Below, piece after piece: positions 42,334 to 51,517 of a DNA stretch of 56,036 nucleotides. The stretch spans positions 1-56,036 of the forward strand of contig NZ_JJMU01000049.1 in the NCBI RefSeq assembly GCF_000757725.1, given 5' to 3'. The translations under genes and the position numbers were made by a program. Source of the DNA: Sphingobacterium deserti (GTDB taxonomy: Bacteria > Bacteroidota > Bacteroidia > Sphingobacteriales > Sphingobacteriaceae). The notes beneath the pieces were generated by a model. That model did not search any database, had not been told where the DNA came from, and was given only the letters and a program-made list of their open reading frames with translations. Numbering within the stretch: the stretch's first letter is position 1; each line of letters begins with the position of its first letter.

Positions 42334-43641
42334 ATGAAAAATTCCAGTTCACGGAAAATCGAATTAAGTCGCGCACCATATGTGCTGCAGATGCTATTGC
42401 TAGCCTTTGCCGCCTTTGGTTGCTATACAAGCATGTATGCCTATAGAAAGGCTTTTACTGCAGCGATGTTTGCCGAGCTTCCCTTACTGGGAGTAGACTA
42501 CAAAGTTTGGCTTGTGGTTGCGCAAGTACTTGGCTATATGCTTAGTAAGTTCTACGGTATCAAATTTGTCGCTGAGCTGGGCAATCGAAGACGAGGGTTT
42601 AAGCTGCTTATGCTGATTGGCCTGGCTTGGATGGCCTTGCTAGGCTTTGCTATTACACCTGCACCTTACAATATCCTGTTCATGTTTATCAATGGCTTGC
42701 CGCTTGGAATGATTTGGGGAATTGTTTTTTCCTACCTGGAAGGTCGACGCGCAACAGAGTTCCTTGCCGCCGTCATGAGCGTCAGCTTAGTGTTTGCTTC
42801 CGGCTTCGTGAAGTCTTTAGCTCGCTTTGTCATGGAGCAGCTACATGTAACTGAAACTTGGATGCCTTTCGTAATGGGCTTTTTATTTGCGTTGCCGCTC
42901 ATGCTCTTCACTATTATTTTAGAGCGCGTTCCAGCACCCGATGCGGAAGATATAGCTTTGCGGACAGAGCGGAAGCCTATGACGCATAACGAGCGGATCA
43001 GCTTTCTAAAGAATTTTTGGCCGGGGTTGCTGGTGGTTGTGTTTGTTTACCTCTTGTTTACCATCCTTCGTGATGTTCGAGATAATTTCGAGGTGGAGAT
43101 ATGGGCAGATGTAGGCGTGACGGATGGTGGTATCTATTTTAGAACCGATACCTTAATAGCTTTACTCGTACTAGCCCTGATGAGCTTGATGATTTGCGTG
43201 AAAGGCAATGTGCGGGCATTTTCCTACATACATATGACGCTGTTTTTTGGCTGTGCGCTTGCTGCCGGAGTTACCTATTGCTTTCAAAAGCAACTGGTGG
43301 ATAGCGTCACTTGGATGCTGTTGACGGGCTTAGGCTTGTATATGGTTTATATTCCGTTTAACGCCATATTTTTTGAACGTTTTTTGGCGACGTTCAAAGT
43401 AAAGGGCAATATCGGCTTTTTGATGTATGTTGCAGACTCAGTAGGCTACTTAGGCAGCGTGTTTGTGTTGCTTATTCGCGAGCTTGGTCTATTTCAGGCA
43501 AGCTGGGGCATTTTTTTTCAAACGATGATTTTGCTTGGCGCCGGGGCGGGGGCCGTTGGGGTGCTACTGTCTGCTATCTATTTCAGGAGAAAGCGTCTAC
43601 ATGGTACTACCGAATTGTCTCGAGTGGAACTAGCAAAATGA
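42334..43641 (+). CDS. DUF5690-family MFS-like membrane transporter
   Basis: This 435-residue protein has about twelve membrane segments and MFS-like features (YAYRKAFTAAMF near the first helix, NGLPLGMIWGIVFSYLEGRR in the middle). It matches the Bacteroidota DUF5690 family. The neighbouring FAD oxidoreductase and phosphonatase-like hydrolase suggest that it imports an aminophosphonate such as 2-aminoethylphosphonate. The first helices resemble organophosphate:phosphate antiporters, which fits a phosphonate substrate. Transport specificity is inferred, not shown. Confidence 0.85.
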   Translation: MKNSSSRKIELSRAPYVLQMLLLAFAAFGCYTSMYAYRKAFTAAMFAELPLLGVDYKVWLVVAQVLGYMLSKFYGIKFVAELGNRRRGFKLLMLIGLAWMALLGFAITPAPYNILFMFINGLPLGMIWGIVFSYLEGRRATEFLAAVMSVSLVFASGFVKSLARFVMEQLHVTETWMPFVMGFLFALPLMLFTIILERVPAPDAEDIALRTERKPMTHNERISFLKNFWPGLLVVVFVYLLFTILRDVRDNFEVEIWADVGVTDGGIYFRTDTLIALLVLALMSLMICVKGNVRAFSYIHMTLFFGCALAAGVTYCFQKQLVDSVTWMLLTGLGLYMVYIPFNAIFFERFLATFKVKGNIGFLMYVADSVGYLGSVFVLLIRELGLFQASWGIFFQTMILLGAGAGAVGVLLSAIYFRRKRLHGTTELSRVELAK

Positions 43642-43874
43642 TCCGGCAGGAGATATAGATACTGCAGTGACGGTTCCAATTTGGTGGGAAGTTTGGATTT
43701 GTTGCAGGAAAAAAAAGGGATTGCGAGGAGGGTAGAAGAAGCTATACAACGCCATAAAAGGAGTTGCAGTTTAACCTCTGTCATGCCCCCGCATTGGCGC
43801 GCAGTCTGCATTGCTGTGATCATGCCGCGCGCCCACTAGGTTAGCGCGTAAATAGAAAAACGTCTGCGCAACCT

Positions 43875-45035
43875 TTACCCATGAATTAACTTTTCAATAC
43901 TGTATTCAGCATAGCCGGCACTTGCTGTCATGCCTTTCCCACCGATACCTGTACGTATGTGTATCCGGCTATCAATATCATGTTCTACAATATGGTTTTT
44001 ATGCTGTGCATAAAAACCTGCCCAAGTGCTAGCGATCTGCTGTGCGGAAATCGGGAGAATACGATTTGCCTCTTTAATCATCAACGCATTAATAGCAGAA
44101 TTAACGCCATATCCTAACTCTTCCAACCTGTTTCCTGCAGCATATTCATGCGAGTCACCAATAATAATACTGCCATCCACCGCTTGCTTGAAAAGGATGT
44201 GGATACCCCATTTTTTAAGTTCCTCGTAATGTGAAGGGGTTTCCATTTCTCGGAAGGACGGCGCATAGGCTTCGAAGCTTTCATAGCGTCTTATGGTTAA
44301 TCCGGTCAAAATATTGCCCGGCAGCCGAACCTGAGACATTGGTTGCGTTTTGAGCATCTGCAATTTGCTTATCTCCAGTCCGCTATCATTGAATAAATCG
44401 CGATATAGCAATTTAAACTCATAACCGTTACAGATCACGACTTTGTTAGCCTCGAAACGCTTGTTATTTGTACATGCTACAACGGCAGATTGCTGTGTAG
44501 TTTCGCAATGCAACGCTGTATGATTATAATGCAGGGTGTATGTTGGAAATTTCTGTTTCAGGTACTGATGCAGACGTTGTATCATCAAATCAGGCTCCAC
44601 GCTGAGTTCTTGCGGGAACACGAGCGCTTCTTTCACATAGTCTGCCCGTAAATCTGGAAACCTCGCCAATACTTGCTCTTTACTCCATAGTTGATGATCG
44701 TAACCAACGTGCGCGTAATGCTGTGCAAGTTCGTGCATAACTTGTAGCTCCTGCTCGTCCGAGGCGATATAATAACTACCGTTATTCCGTACTGAAATAT
44801 CGAAATCGCGCTGAATACTGTTGTAGATTTCTAAACCCCGAACGCCATAGCCAAACCAACGATCGGCCATGCCCGAAGGAACCACTTGACCGAAATTGCG
44901 TACCGTAGATCCCACCGGAAAATTGTCTTTCTCTAATTGCAAGACGTTAAGGCCGCGCTGAAGAGCATGATATGCATGAAAGGTGCCTAAGATGCCGCCG
45001 CCAATCACGATAAGGTCGTATTTTTCGTTTGCCAT
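43875..45035 (-). CDS. FAD-dependent oxidoreductase (TIGR03364-like), aminophosphonate-linked
   Basis: This 386-residue enzyme of the D-amino-acid/glycine oxidase fold has a Rossmann motif GGGILGTFHAYHALQ at the N-terminus, the substrate-side NFGQVVPSG and a C-terminal GIGGKGMTASAGYAEY. It matches the TIGR03364 group found next to phosphonatase-like genes. Members are proposed to oxidise 2-aminoethylphosphonate or its N-methyl form to phosphonoacetaldehyde. It starts 8 bp after the hydrolase gene, so the two form an operon whose products could act one after the other. Confidence 0.88.
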   Translation of the reverse strand: MANEKYDLIVIGGGILGTFHAYHALQRGLNVLQLEKDNFPVGSTVRNFGQVVPSGMADRWFGYGVRGLEIYNSIQRDFDISVRNNGSYYIASDEQELQVMHELAQHYAHVGYDHQLWSKEQVLARFPDLRADYVKEALVFPQELSVEPDLMIQRLHQYLKQKFPTYTLHYNHTALHCETTQQSAVVACTNNKRFEANKVVICNGYEFKLLYRDLFNDSGLEISKLQMLKTQPMSQVRLPGNILTGLTIRRYESFEAYAPSFREMETPSHYEELKKWGIHILFKQAVDGSIIIGDSHEYAAGNRLEELGYGVNSAINALMIKEANRILPISAQQIASTWAGFYAQHKNHIVEHDIDSRIHIRTGIGGKGMTASAGYAEYSIEKLIHG

Positions 45036-45043
45036 AATAGTTG

Positions 45044-45736
45044 TTAGTCTAATAGCGGTAAGATGCTCATCAAATTGTCAACGATGAATGTTGGATTTGC
45101 GGATTGTAATTGTTCCTTTGTATGCGCGCCCGTGGTGATGCCTATGCTTAAGCGACAGCCGGCATTTTGCCCTTCGGCAATATCAATTTTAGAATCACCA
45201 ACTTTGGCTACCTGCTCTCCCGATGGGATATTATATAGCTGCATGGCATGGAGAATCATGTCAGGATGCGGGCGGTTTCTGGGCACATCATCAGCAGTGA
45301 CAAGCGCATCAATATCAACACCTACTTTCCAACCCAACTTATTGATTAATTTTTCCGCTGTTCGTCTATTATAACCCGTGTTCAATACCACGCGGACACC
45401 TTTGTTTCTGAGCGCCGTGAAAAACTCAGGCGCATTTTTTTGTGGAGTGATCAACGCATTGTCGTACTTTTCCTCCAATAGTGCTAGGAATAAATCGAAA
45501 ATCTCAGTGATGCGGTCCTCGTCAGGATGTTGCTCGATCGTGCCGATGATACTTTCAATCGCCTGCTTTTTCTCTTTACCAGCTCCGTATGTTAGCACGT
45601 GCTCCAGCGAAAAATTGTATCCGAATTGATTAATGGCTTGATGCAAAGTTTTATAAACTATATTATCTTCGTCTATTGTTGTGCCTGCCATATCGCAAAC
45701 CACCATTTGTATGCTATTGCTTTCTGTTGTTTCCAT
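45044..45736 (-). CDS. Phosphonatase-like HAD hydrolase (TIGR03351-like)
   Basis: This 230-residue HAD-superfamily enzyme has motif I DMAGTT, motif II LNTGYNRR, motif III-like RPHPDMI and motif IV VGDSKIDIAEGQNAG. The cap contains YGAGKEKKQAIESI, whose Lys residues sit where phosphonoacetaldehyde hydrolase (PhnX) has its Schiff-base Lys. It probably cleaves phosphonoacetaldehyde to acetaldehyde and phosphate, completing use of aminoethylphosphonate begun by the oxidoreductase. First gene of the two-gene operon. Confidence 0.88.
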   Translation of the reverse strand: METTESNSIQMVVCDMAGTTIDEDNIVYKTLHQAINQFGYNFSLEHVLTYGAGKEKKQAIESIIGTIEQHPDEDRITEIFDLFLALLEEKYDNALITPQKNAPEFFTALRNKGVRVVLNTGYNRRTAEKLINKLGWKVGVDIDALVTADDVPRNRPHPDMILHAMQLYNIPSGEQVAKVGDSKIDIAEGQNAGCRLSIGITTGAHTKEQLQSANPTFIVDNLMSILPLLD

Positions 45737-46107
45737 CGTATGTTTTTATAGTAGCGCAAATATAAACAATGTTTAGTATTTATAAATTACAGATTGTCCT
45801 TGGATTGTCGCAAACCTGCATATTTCCTAGCTAAAGCGCCAATTAAGTTATGAAGATGATAATATTTAATAATTTGTTTACAATAACTAAATATAGTGTT
45901 AGTTCTCTGTCTTTATATGATGCTAATCTACGTACAGCAGATGCGACCTCCAAAAACCGAAAATCAAAAAGATTCCCGAGTTTAAGAAAGATTAAAGGCT
46001 TTTAAATTGTTTAAAATTCGGATAGGGTTAATTCATCTTTTTTGTACCTAATTGAACTATGGTGACCATTTTACTGTTCTTTTGAAGATAAACCAAAAAA
46101 GCGAAAC
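45737..46107. other. Divergent intergenic region
   Basis: Contains the minus-strand promoter of the phosphonate operon (see next entry). The right part, before the 90-residue gene, is AT-rich with no clear box, hairpin or open reading frame. Confidence 0.45.
45757..45764 (-). promoter_or_regulatory. -7 box of the phosphonate operon
   Basis: On the minus strand TATATTTG fits TAnnTTTG, 20 bp before the hydrolase start. No clear -33 element is seen, which may mean an activator is needed, for example under phosphate shortage. Confidence 0.5.
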
Positions 46108-46380
46108 ATGGAAAAGAAATCACAAGTAGTATACACAGATACAGGTAAAGAAATATTATTCCATTATGAGATCGCTGAAAAGGATACGGACAGCTTCGTT
46201 ATCACCAGCATTGATAAAGAGGGGGAGCATATTCCGGATATCCGGGTGGAACGTCCGGCAGAAGCCGAACATCCAACCTTCACTTCCACCGATGAAGAAC
46301 GTCCGATGTCGATAGTGGATGAAGACAGCCCGATCATGAAATTCTGCCGCCTGGTGCTGGCAGATGAATTAGAGGACTAG
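46108..46380 (+). CDS. Acidic protein of unknown function (90 aa)
   Basis: A soluble acidic protein (EKDTDSFVITSIDKEGEHIP, then DEERPMSIVDEDSPIMKF), not recognised. The ATG follows an A-rich leader. Codon use is like that of its neighbours. It has its own hairpin downstream and is probably monocistronic. No membrane segment or Cys residue of note. Confidence 0.65.
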   Translation: MEKKSQVVYTDTGKEILFHYEIAEKDTDSFVITSIDKEGEHIPDIRVERPAEAEHPTFTSTDEERPMSIVDEDSPIMKFCRLVLADELED

Positions 46381-46391
46381 TATAAAAGATC

Positions 46392-46445
46392 AGGTGTGCA
46401 TTCCGCTTGACTGGATCTCTCGATTCAGCTGGCGAATGCGCACCT
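46392..46445. terminator. Long hairpin before metA, probable terminator
   Basis: AGGTGTGCATTC pairs with GAATGCGCACCT over 12 bp (one G-U), with further imperfect pairing of the 30-base interior around TCTC. A short TTGTTATT tract follows. It most likely ends the upstream gene. No SAM-riboswitch signature was recognised in it. Confidence 0.55.
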
Positions 46446-46660
46446 TGTTATTCCACGAAACGGACAAATGTTGAATGCAAACAATTTTCTTAGACAGGTG
46501 CGAACCCCATCGCTAAAAGCCAGATCGCCACTTTCACAATGTAAATAAGGTCATATAAGTTTGATTTTTTTTGTAATGCCTTTATAATGTCAGGTTTGTA
46601 TGGTAACATTTGGTATATTCTTTTTAGATTTGCCTAAATCTACTAGAAAGAGAAGAAGAT

Positions 46661-47605
46661 ATGCCTGTCAAGATACCTAGCAATTTACCGGCCATAGAGC
46701 TTTTAAAGGAAGAAAATATATTTGTGATGACGGATCTCCGTGCCAATGCGCAAGATATTAGAGCAATGCGTATGTTGATTCTGAACCTGATGCCTTTGAA
46801 GATTTCTACGGAGACAGATTTTGTACGCTTGTTATCCAACACGCCGCTACAGGTGGAGGTGGAATTCTTACGCTTAGACACCCATACGCCTAAAAATACA
46901 CCGCAGGAACATTTAGAAATGTTTTATAAAGGTTTTAGTGAGATCGAGAATAATTACTATGACGGTATGATTATTACCGGCGCGCCGGTAGAGATGATGA
47001 AATTTGAAGAAGTGAGTTATTGGGCGGAAATTACCCGGATTTTCGACTGGGCGAAAAGCCACGTAACATCTACTTTGTACATCTGCTGGGCTGCACAAGC
47101 TGCCTTATACCATTTTCATGCTGTAGAAAAAGTGCCTCTACGAGAAAAGCTTTTCGGTGTTTTTAAGCATAACGCCACGGAAAAGAAAAACCCGCTATTC
47201 CGCGGTTTTGATGATGAATTTTACATTCCACATAGCCGGCATACGACGATTTTAAAAGAAGATCTAAAGGGTAAGGATGCGGTTAGTATACTATCGGAAT
47301 CCGAAGAAGCGGGTGTGGCTATCGTGTCAACACGGGGTGGTCGTGAATTTTATCTGACTGGACATTCTGAATATGCGCCTCTTACATTGCACGAGGAATA
47401 TCAGCGCGATGTGGAGAAGGGGCTCGAAATTGATGTTCCGCACAATTACTACGCGCAGGACAATCCACAGAATCCGCCCGTCGTGCGTTGGACGGGACAC
47501 GCCAACCTGTTATTCAATAACTGGCTAAATTATTTCGTCTATCAAGAAACACCTTTTGATCTAAAAGAGGTGGCGCAATTAGACGAAATCAAAAATAACG
47601 GCTAG
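46661..47605 (+). CDS. metA: Homoserine O-acyltransferase, predicted acetyl-CoA type
   Basis: This 314-residue MetA-family enzyme activates homoserine in methionine synthesis. The catalytic residues are in place: Cys142 (YICWAAQA), His235 and Glu237 (TGHSEY). Residue 111 is Glu (GAPVEMMKFEEVSYW). In this family Glu at this position is linked to acetyl-CoA use and Gly to succinyl-CoA use, so the product is probably O-acetylhomoserine, although many annotations will say succinyl. The start follows AGAGAAGAAG, a purine-rich leader. A strong terminator follows. No other methionine genes are adjacent. Confidence 0.95.
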   Translation: MPVKIPSNLPAIELLKEENIFVMTDLRANAQDIRAMRMLILNLMPLKISTETDFVRLLSNTPLQVEVEFLRLDTHTPKNTPQEHLEMFYKGFSEIENNYYDGMIITGAPVEMMKFEEVSYWAEITRIFDWAKSHVTSTLYICWAAQAALYHFHAVEKVPLREKLFGVFKHNATEKKNPLFRGFDDEFYIPHSRHTTILKEDLKGKDAVSILSESEEAGVAIVSTRGGREFYLTGHSEYAPLTLHEEYQRDVEKGLEIDVPHNYYAQDNPQNPPVVRWTGHANLLFNNWLNYFVYQETPFDLKEVAQLDEIKNNG

Positions 47606-47628
47606 ATACGTTTAACCATATAAAACAC

Positions 47629-47663
47629 ATTCGCTAGATTAATATCTGGCGAATTTTGTTTTA
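47629..47663 (+). terminator. Terminator after metA
   Basis: ATTCGCTAGAT pairs with ATCTGGCGAAT (one G-U) around TAAT, followed by TTTGTTTTA. Confidence 0.85.
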
Positions 47664-47811
47664 TAGGGACATTGCTTATGCAGTTATGTGCTGTTTAAGC
47701 GGACGCTCTACTATTTTTTATCTTTTTTTGTAAACCTGTAACATTCTCTCTATTTCATCGACATATACCCGTAAATAGTGTGTATTATAAAATAATTGAA
47801 TGTTTAACCTT

Positions 47812-50532
47812 ATGAAGAGACATCTTGTCTTTTTGCTCTTGAGCGTGCTTAGTTTTTCGCTCCATGCGCAAAGCAAGCTATCGGGAAAAGTGACCGATGC
47901 GATTGACAACCAAAAACTAACTAACGCGACGCTGATGCTAATTACGGCAAAGGACTCGATCCTCGTTGATTTTACGTATTCGGACGAAGCCGGATCATTT
48001 TCGATGGCTCAACCAGATACAGGCACCTATCTGCTGATCGCGAGCTACCCTAAATACGGCGATTTCTATACGGAGATTGTCCCTAAAACAGCCTATCAAA
48101 ATCTTTCCATAGGCCTAACCAGCACAGCTCAATTGCTGGAGGAAGTTGTCGTAACTGGGCGCATCCCAATCAAAATCAATGGCGACACAACGGAATATGA
48201 CGCCGGAAGCTTTACGGTGGAGAAAAATGCAAAGGTGGAAGATTTGTTAAAGGTATTGCCCGGTATCACGGTGGACGCCGCTGGAAATATTACCGCGCAA
48301 GGAAAAACAGTGAAGCGGGTGTTGGTCGATGGCGAAGAATTTTTTGGTGACGACCCCACGCTGGTTACCCGCAATCTGCGTTCGGATATGGTAGATAAAG
48401 TGCAGGTATACGAGAAGAAGTCTGAACAGGCTGAACGGACCGGTGTAGACGATGGCCAGCGCGAGCAAACCATCAATGTGAAACTGAAAGAGGATGCCAA
48501 AAATGGATTGTTTGGAAAAGCCTTGCTAGGCGGTGGAACCGACGAATTCTACATGGGGCAATTAATGATCAACAAGTTCAAAGGCAGCCAAAAAATATCT
48601 GCCTATAGTCTTTTTGGTAATAACGCAACGACAAGCTTGGGCCGGGAAGACGCGGAAAAATTTGGTGGCGACAGTGGGGTTACCTACGGTGATGATGGGA
48701 GCACTTGGTTTACCAATGTGCAAGATCCTTTCTCTGGGCAAGGTGTTGTCGGTGTTCCGAATGCAATCAACACGGGTGTTACCTATTCCGATCGTTTTAA
48801 TGAGGATAAGCATAAAGTAAATCTAAATTATAAATACGGGCGTATCAGCAGTGATGGTCGGGAAGAGACTATCATGAGCGGTATCATCAATAACAACATG
48901 TCTAAGAATGTTGATACGGAGAACGACCAGCACCGAGTAAATTTGAAATATGATCTGAACTTGGATTCCCTAAATAGCTTAACGATAGCCGGAAATGCAA
49001 CAAAGAAAAATCTATGGACGGTTAACGATCTGCAATCCCAACAGCTGGATGCGAATATGCAACCCGTTATTACCAATAACAGTAGGGAAATGACTGAGGC
49101 AGATGTGAGCTCATTCCGAATCAACGCCTTATATACGCATAAATTTATGAAGAAGGGGCGGTCCTTTACGTTTAACGGGCAAGTGAGCCGTGATGAAAAT
49201 GACGGGGGCGGTACACTGTTTAGCCGTGTGGAAAATAGTTTCACCAATACGGATTCTATAACAGATCAAGTGAAAAACAGATTACAAACATCGCAAAATC
49301 AGCGCGCGTCCTTAACGTATACAGAGCCTCTTTCAAAAGTATTGAACTTGTCCCTTGGCGGCGGTATCGAACGTAATAAAAATTCTTCTTTAGTACAGTC
49401 TTTCAATAAATCGGCCAGCGGGGAGTATAACGAGCTCGATGAACGCTTCAGTAACGATTACGAATTTGACCGTTTGAGTAGCAATTATAAAGTAGCATTA
49501 AATTACACGACTGATAAATTTCGTGCTAACTTGAGCAACAGCTTGAACAACGACAAGCTAAACCAATTTAATAATAACACCCAGGATGAACTGTCGAGAA
49601 CGTTTTTCACCTATAATCCGTCGTTAAACGGAAGCTATTCCTTTACGAAGAGCAAAGTATTATGGTTTAATTACAATGGACGAAATCAGTTGCCTTCATT
49701 AAGCCAGATTCAACCGATTTTGGACAACAGCGATCCTTTAAATCAATATATTGGTAATGAGGCGTTGAAGCCGTCGTTCAGCAACTCGTTCAATGCTGGT
49801 TACAATTCCTTCAAACTCCTCACAGGAAGTTATATTTACCTTGGTGGTAACGTTGTGTTACAAAAAGACCCGATTTCACAAAACATTAATATCGATAGAG
49901 GTGTCAATTTCTACGAATGGAACAATATCGAGGGCGAGACTAACGTCAATGCTAACGCCTGGGCCGGACACTATTTTAAGATCGATAAAGATTTAGGATT
50001 AGGAAACTCACCGCAACTTTCGTTCAATTGGAACAAAAATTACAACTTTTTCAATGGCGATTTAAATCAGGTGAACACAACGAATTTTAATTTTACTTAC
50101 AACATTATTCGGGATACAAAAACAGGTTTAAATTTCAATGTGAGCTTAAGTCCGCAATACCGATTGATGAAGTCGAGCCTGCAAACGGATATTAATAGTA
50201 ATGGTTTCGTCTTCGGGTCTGATGGTAGTGTGGAATATTTTTTCACTAAAACGTTGAAAGTATACGCTAATTATAATTACACATATGAAGCCCCTACACA
50301 GGCTTTCGATCAGAAATTTGAACAGTTTCTTATTCACCCGGGCGTAAGCAAGAAGTTTTTGAAAAACGAATCGTTAGTCGTGGACTTTATGATCAACGAT
50401 GTGCTTAACCAAAACCGCGGCTTCAGCCGGTCGGCCGTAAATTCGGTATTTACACAACGAAGATTTGATACCATCCGCCGCTACTACATGCTCAAGGTAT
50501 CTTGGGATTTCGCAAAAATGTTTGTTAACTAG
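47812..50532 (+). CDS. Outer-membrane receptor-like protein with regulatory domain and large barrel
   Basis: This 906-residue protein has a signal peptide (SVLSFSLHA-QSKL), a carboxypeptidase-like beta-sandwich domain (about 22-105), a TonB-plug-like region (LEEVVVTGRIPIKINGDTTEY, then VLVDGEEFFGDDP) and an outer-membrane barrel of the OMP_b-brl_3 type. It lacks a typical SusC signature and a SusD neighbour. A GLPGLI protein follows after 7 bp, an arrangement repeated across Bacteroidota and often linked to small-peptide or metal handling. The ATG at 47,812 was chosen over one at 47,800. Confidence 0.9.
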   Translation: MKRHLVFLLLSVLSFSLHAQSKLSGKVTDAIDNQKLTNATLMLITAKDSILVDFTYSDEAGSFSMAQPDTGTYLLIASYPKYGDFYTEIVPKTAYQNLSIGLTSTAQLLEEVVVTGRIPIKINGDTTEYDAGSFTVEKNAKVEDLLKVLPGITVDAAGNITAQGKTVKRVLVDGEEFFGDDPTLVTRNLRSDMVDKVQVYEKKSEQAERTGVDDGQREQTINVKLKEDAKNGLFGKALLGGGTDEFYMGQLMINKFKGSQKISAYSLFGNNATTSLGREDAEKFGGDSGVTYGDDGSTWFTNVQDPFSGQGVVGVPNAINTGVTYSDRFNEDKHKVNLNYKYGRISSDGREETIMSGIINNNMSKNVDTENDQHRVNLKYDLNLDSLNSLTIAGNATKKNLWTVNDLQSQQLDANMQPVITNNSREMTEADVSSFRINALYTHKFMKKGRSFTFNGQVSRDENDGGGTLFSRVENSFTNTDSITDQVKNRLQTSQNQRASLTYTEPLSKVLNLSLGGGIERNKNSSLVQSFNKSASGEYNELDERFSNDYEFDRLSSNYKVALNYTTDKFRANLSNSLNNDKLNQFNNNTQDELSRTFFTYNPSLNGSYSFTKSKVLWFNYNGRNQLPSLSQIQPILDNSDPLNQYIGNEALKPSFSNSFNAGYNSFKLLTGSYIYLGGNVVLQKDPISQNINIDRGVNFYEWNNIEGETNVNANAWAGHYFKIDKDLGLGNSPQLSFNWNKNYNFFNGDLNQVNTTNFNFTYNIIRDTKTGLNFNVSLSPQYRLMKSSLQTDINSNGFVFGSDGSVEYFFTKTLKVYANYNYTYEAPTQAFDQKFEQFLIHPGVSKKFLKNESLVVDFMINDVLNQNRGFSRSAVNSVFTQRRFDTIRRYYMLKVSWDFAKMFVN

Positions 50533-50539
50533 ATCTATT

Positions 50540-51331
50540 ATGAAAATTAAACTATATATTTCCTTTTGTATTGCCGTGTTTGCCATGCATACTGCACAGG
50601 CGCAATACAGCATGTTTTCGAAGTCGGGGACCATTACCTACGACAAGACCATGTACATGAAAAACATTGTAACGAAGCAATTCATCGATAAGGCAGATGA
50701 CCGTTCGCGCAGTCAATTTCAAAACATGCTGCCTAGGATTCCCCAACAAGTTGTCCTTAAAAAGACGCTTAAATTTAATGATACGGAGACCCTTTTCGAG
50801 CCCCAGAAAGTAGACCTCGATCAAATGACGCAGCAGCTGATCATGATGTTTGCGTTGGATTTTGACGCGGTAACGCTATCCAATTTGAAAACGAAAGAAT
50901 ACAAGCGGTATAACGACTTGATGGGCGAAAAGGTAATTATCCAAGACACCGTAAAGAAGGTGAAGTGGCGGATTACCAATGAATATAGAGAAATAGCAGG
51001 CTATTCCTGCAGGCGTGCCAACGGGATAACGCCAGATTCAGTTTACGTTGTGGCGTATTACAACACCGAGATGCCCGTAAGTGGCGGCCCAGAATCCATT
51101 AGCGGTTTGCCAGGCATTATTTTAGGATTAGTTGTGCCTAGCCAACACGTTTCGTATTTCGCAAGTAAGGTAGAGTTAAGTGCCAACGTGCCACTAGATA
51201 AGAAAGTGTTTGACTCCAAAAAGGTGAAGGTGATGACCAGACAACAAATGATTGATCAGTTTTCGAGCACCTTGAAAAGTTGGTTAAATAAAGAAACGGT
51301 AGATTACATCATGAAACTAGGGACGCTTTAA
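50540..51331 (+). CDS. GLPGLI-family secreted protein
   Basis: This 263-residue protein has a signal peptide (AVFAMHTAQA-QYSM) and the family motif SGLPGIILGLV near residue 190, the origin of the GLPGLI name. Preceding elements AGYSCRRAN and VYVVAYYNTEMPVSGGP are also typical. It belongs with the preceding barrel protein, with which it is surely co-transcribed. Function is unknown; it should be periplasmic or surface-linked. A strong terminator follows. Confidence 0.92.
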   Translation: MKIKLYISFCIAVFAMHTAQAQYSMFSKSGTITYDKTMYMKNIVTKQFIDKADDRSRSQFQNMLPRIPQQVVLKKTLKFNDTETLFEPQKVDLDQMTQQLIMMFALDFDAVTLSNLKTKEYKRYNDLMGEKVIIQDTVKKVKWRITNEYREIAGYSCRRANGITPDSVYVVAYYNTEMPVSGGPESISGLPGIILGLVVPSQHVSYFASKVELSANVPLDKKVFDSKKVKVMTRQQMIDQFSSTLKSWLNKETVDYIMKLGTL

Positions 51332-51386
51332 AAGTAATATTTTACTGTGTTTGTTTTTGATGAACAAAGTGAAATGAAGTTCAATA

Positions 51387-51420
51387 TGCACCATTCGAGA
51401 AATTGAATGGTGCATTTTTT
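51387..51420 (+). terminator. Strong rho-independent terminator
   Basis: TGCACCATTC pairs perfectly with GAATGGTGCA around an 8-base loop, followed by six T residues. It ends the barrel/GLPGLI operon. Confidence 0.95.
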
Positions 51421-51517
51421 ATGATTTTTTTAAACCTTTGAGGTATATTGTCTATCAAATCTCGTAAAGAAAATAGGTAATATCCCAGTTTACACGAACA
51501 CAAACTCATCGATCATT

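Noticed and set aside
46381..46660. SAM riboswitch before metA
   Set aside because: Only a long simple hairpin is seen; no core motif of a known SAM riboswitch class was recognised.
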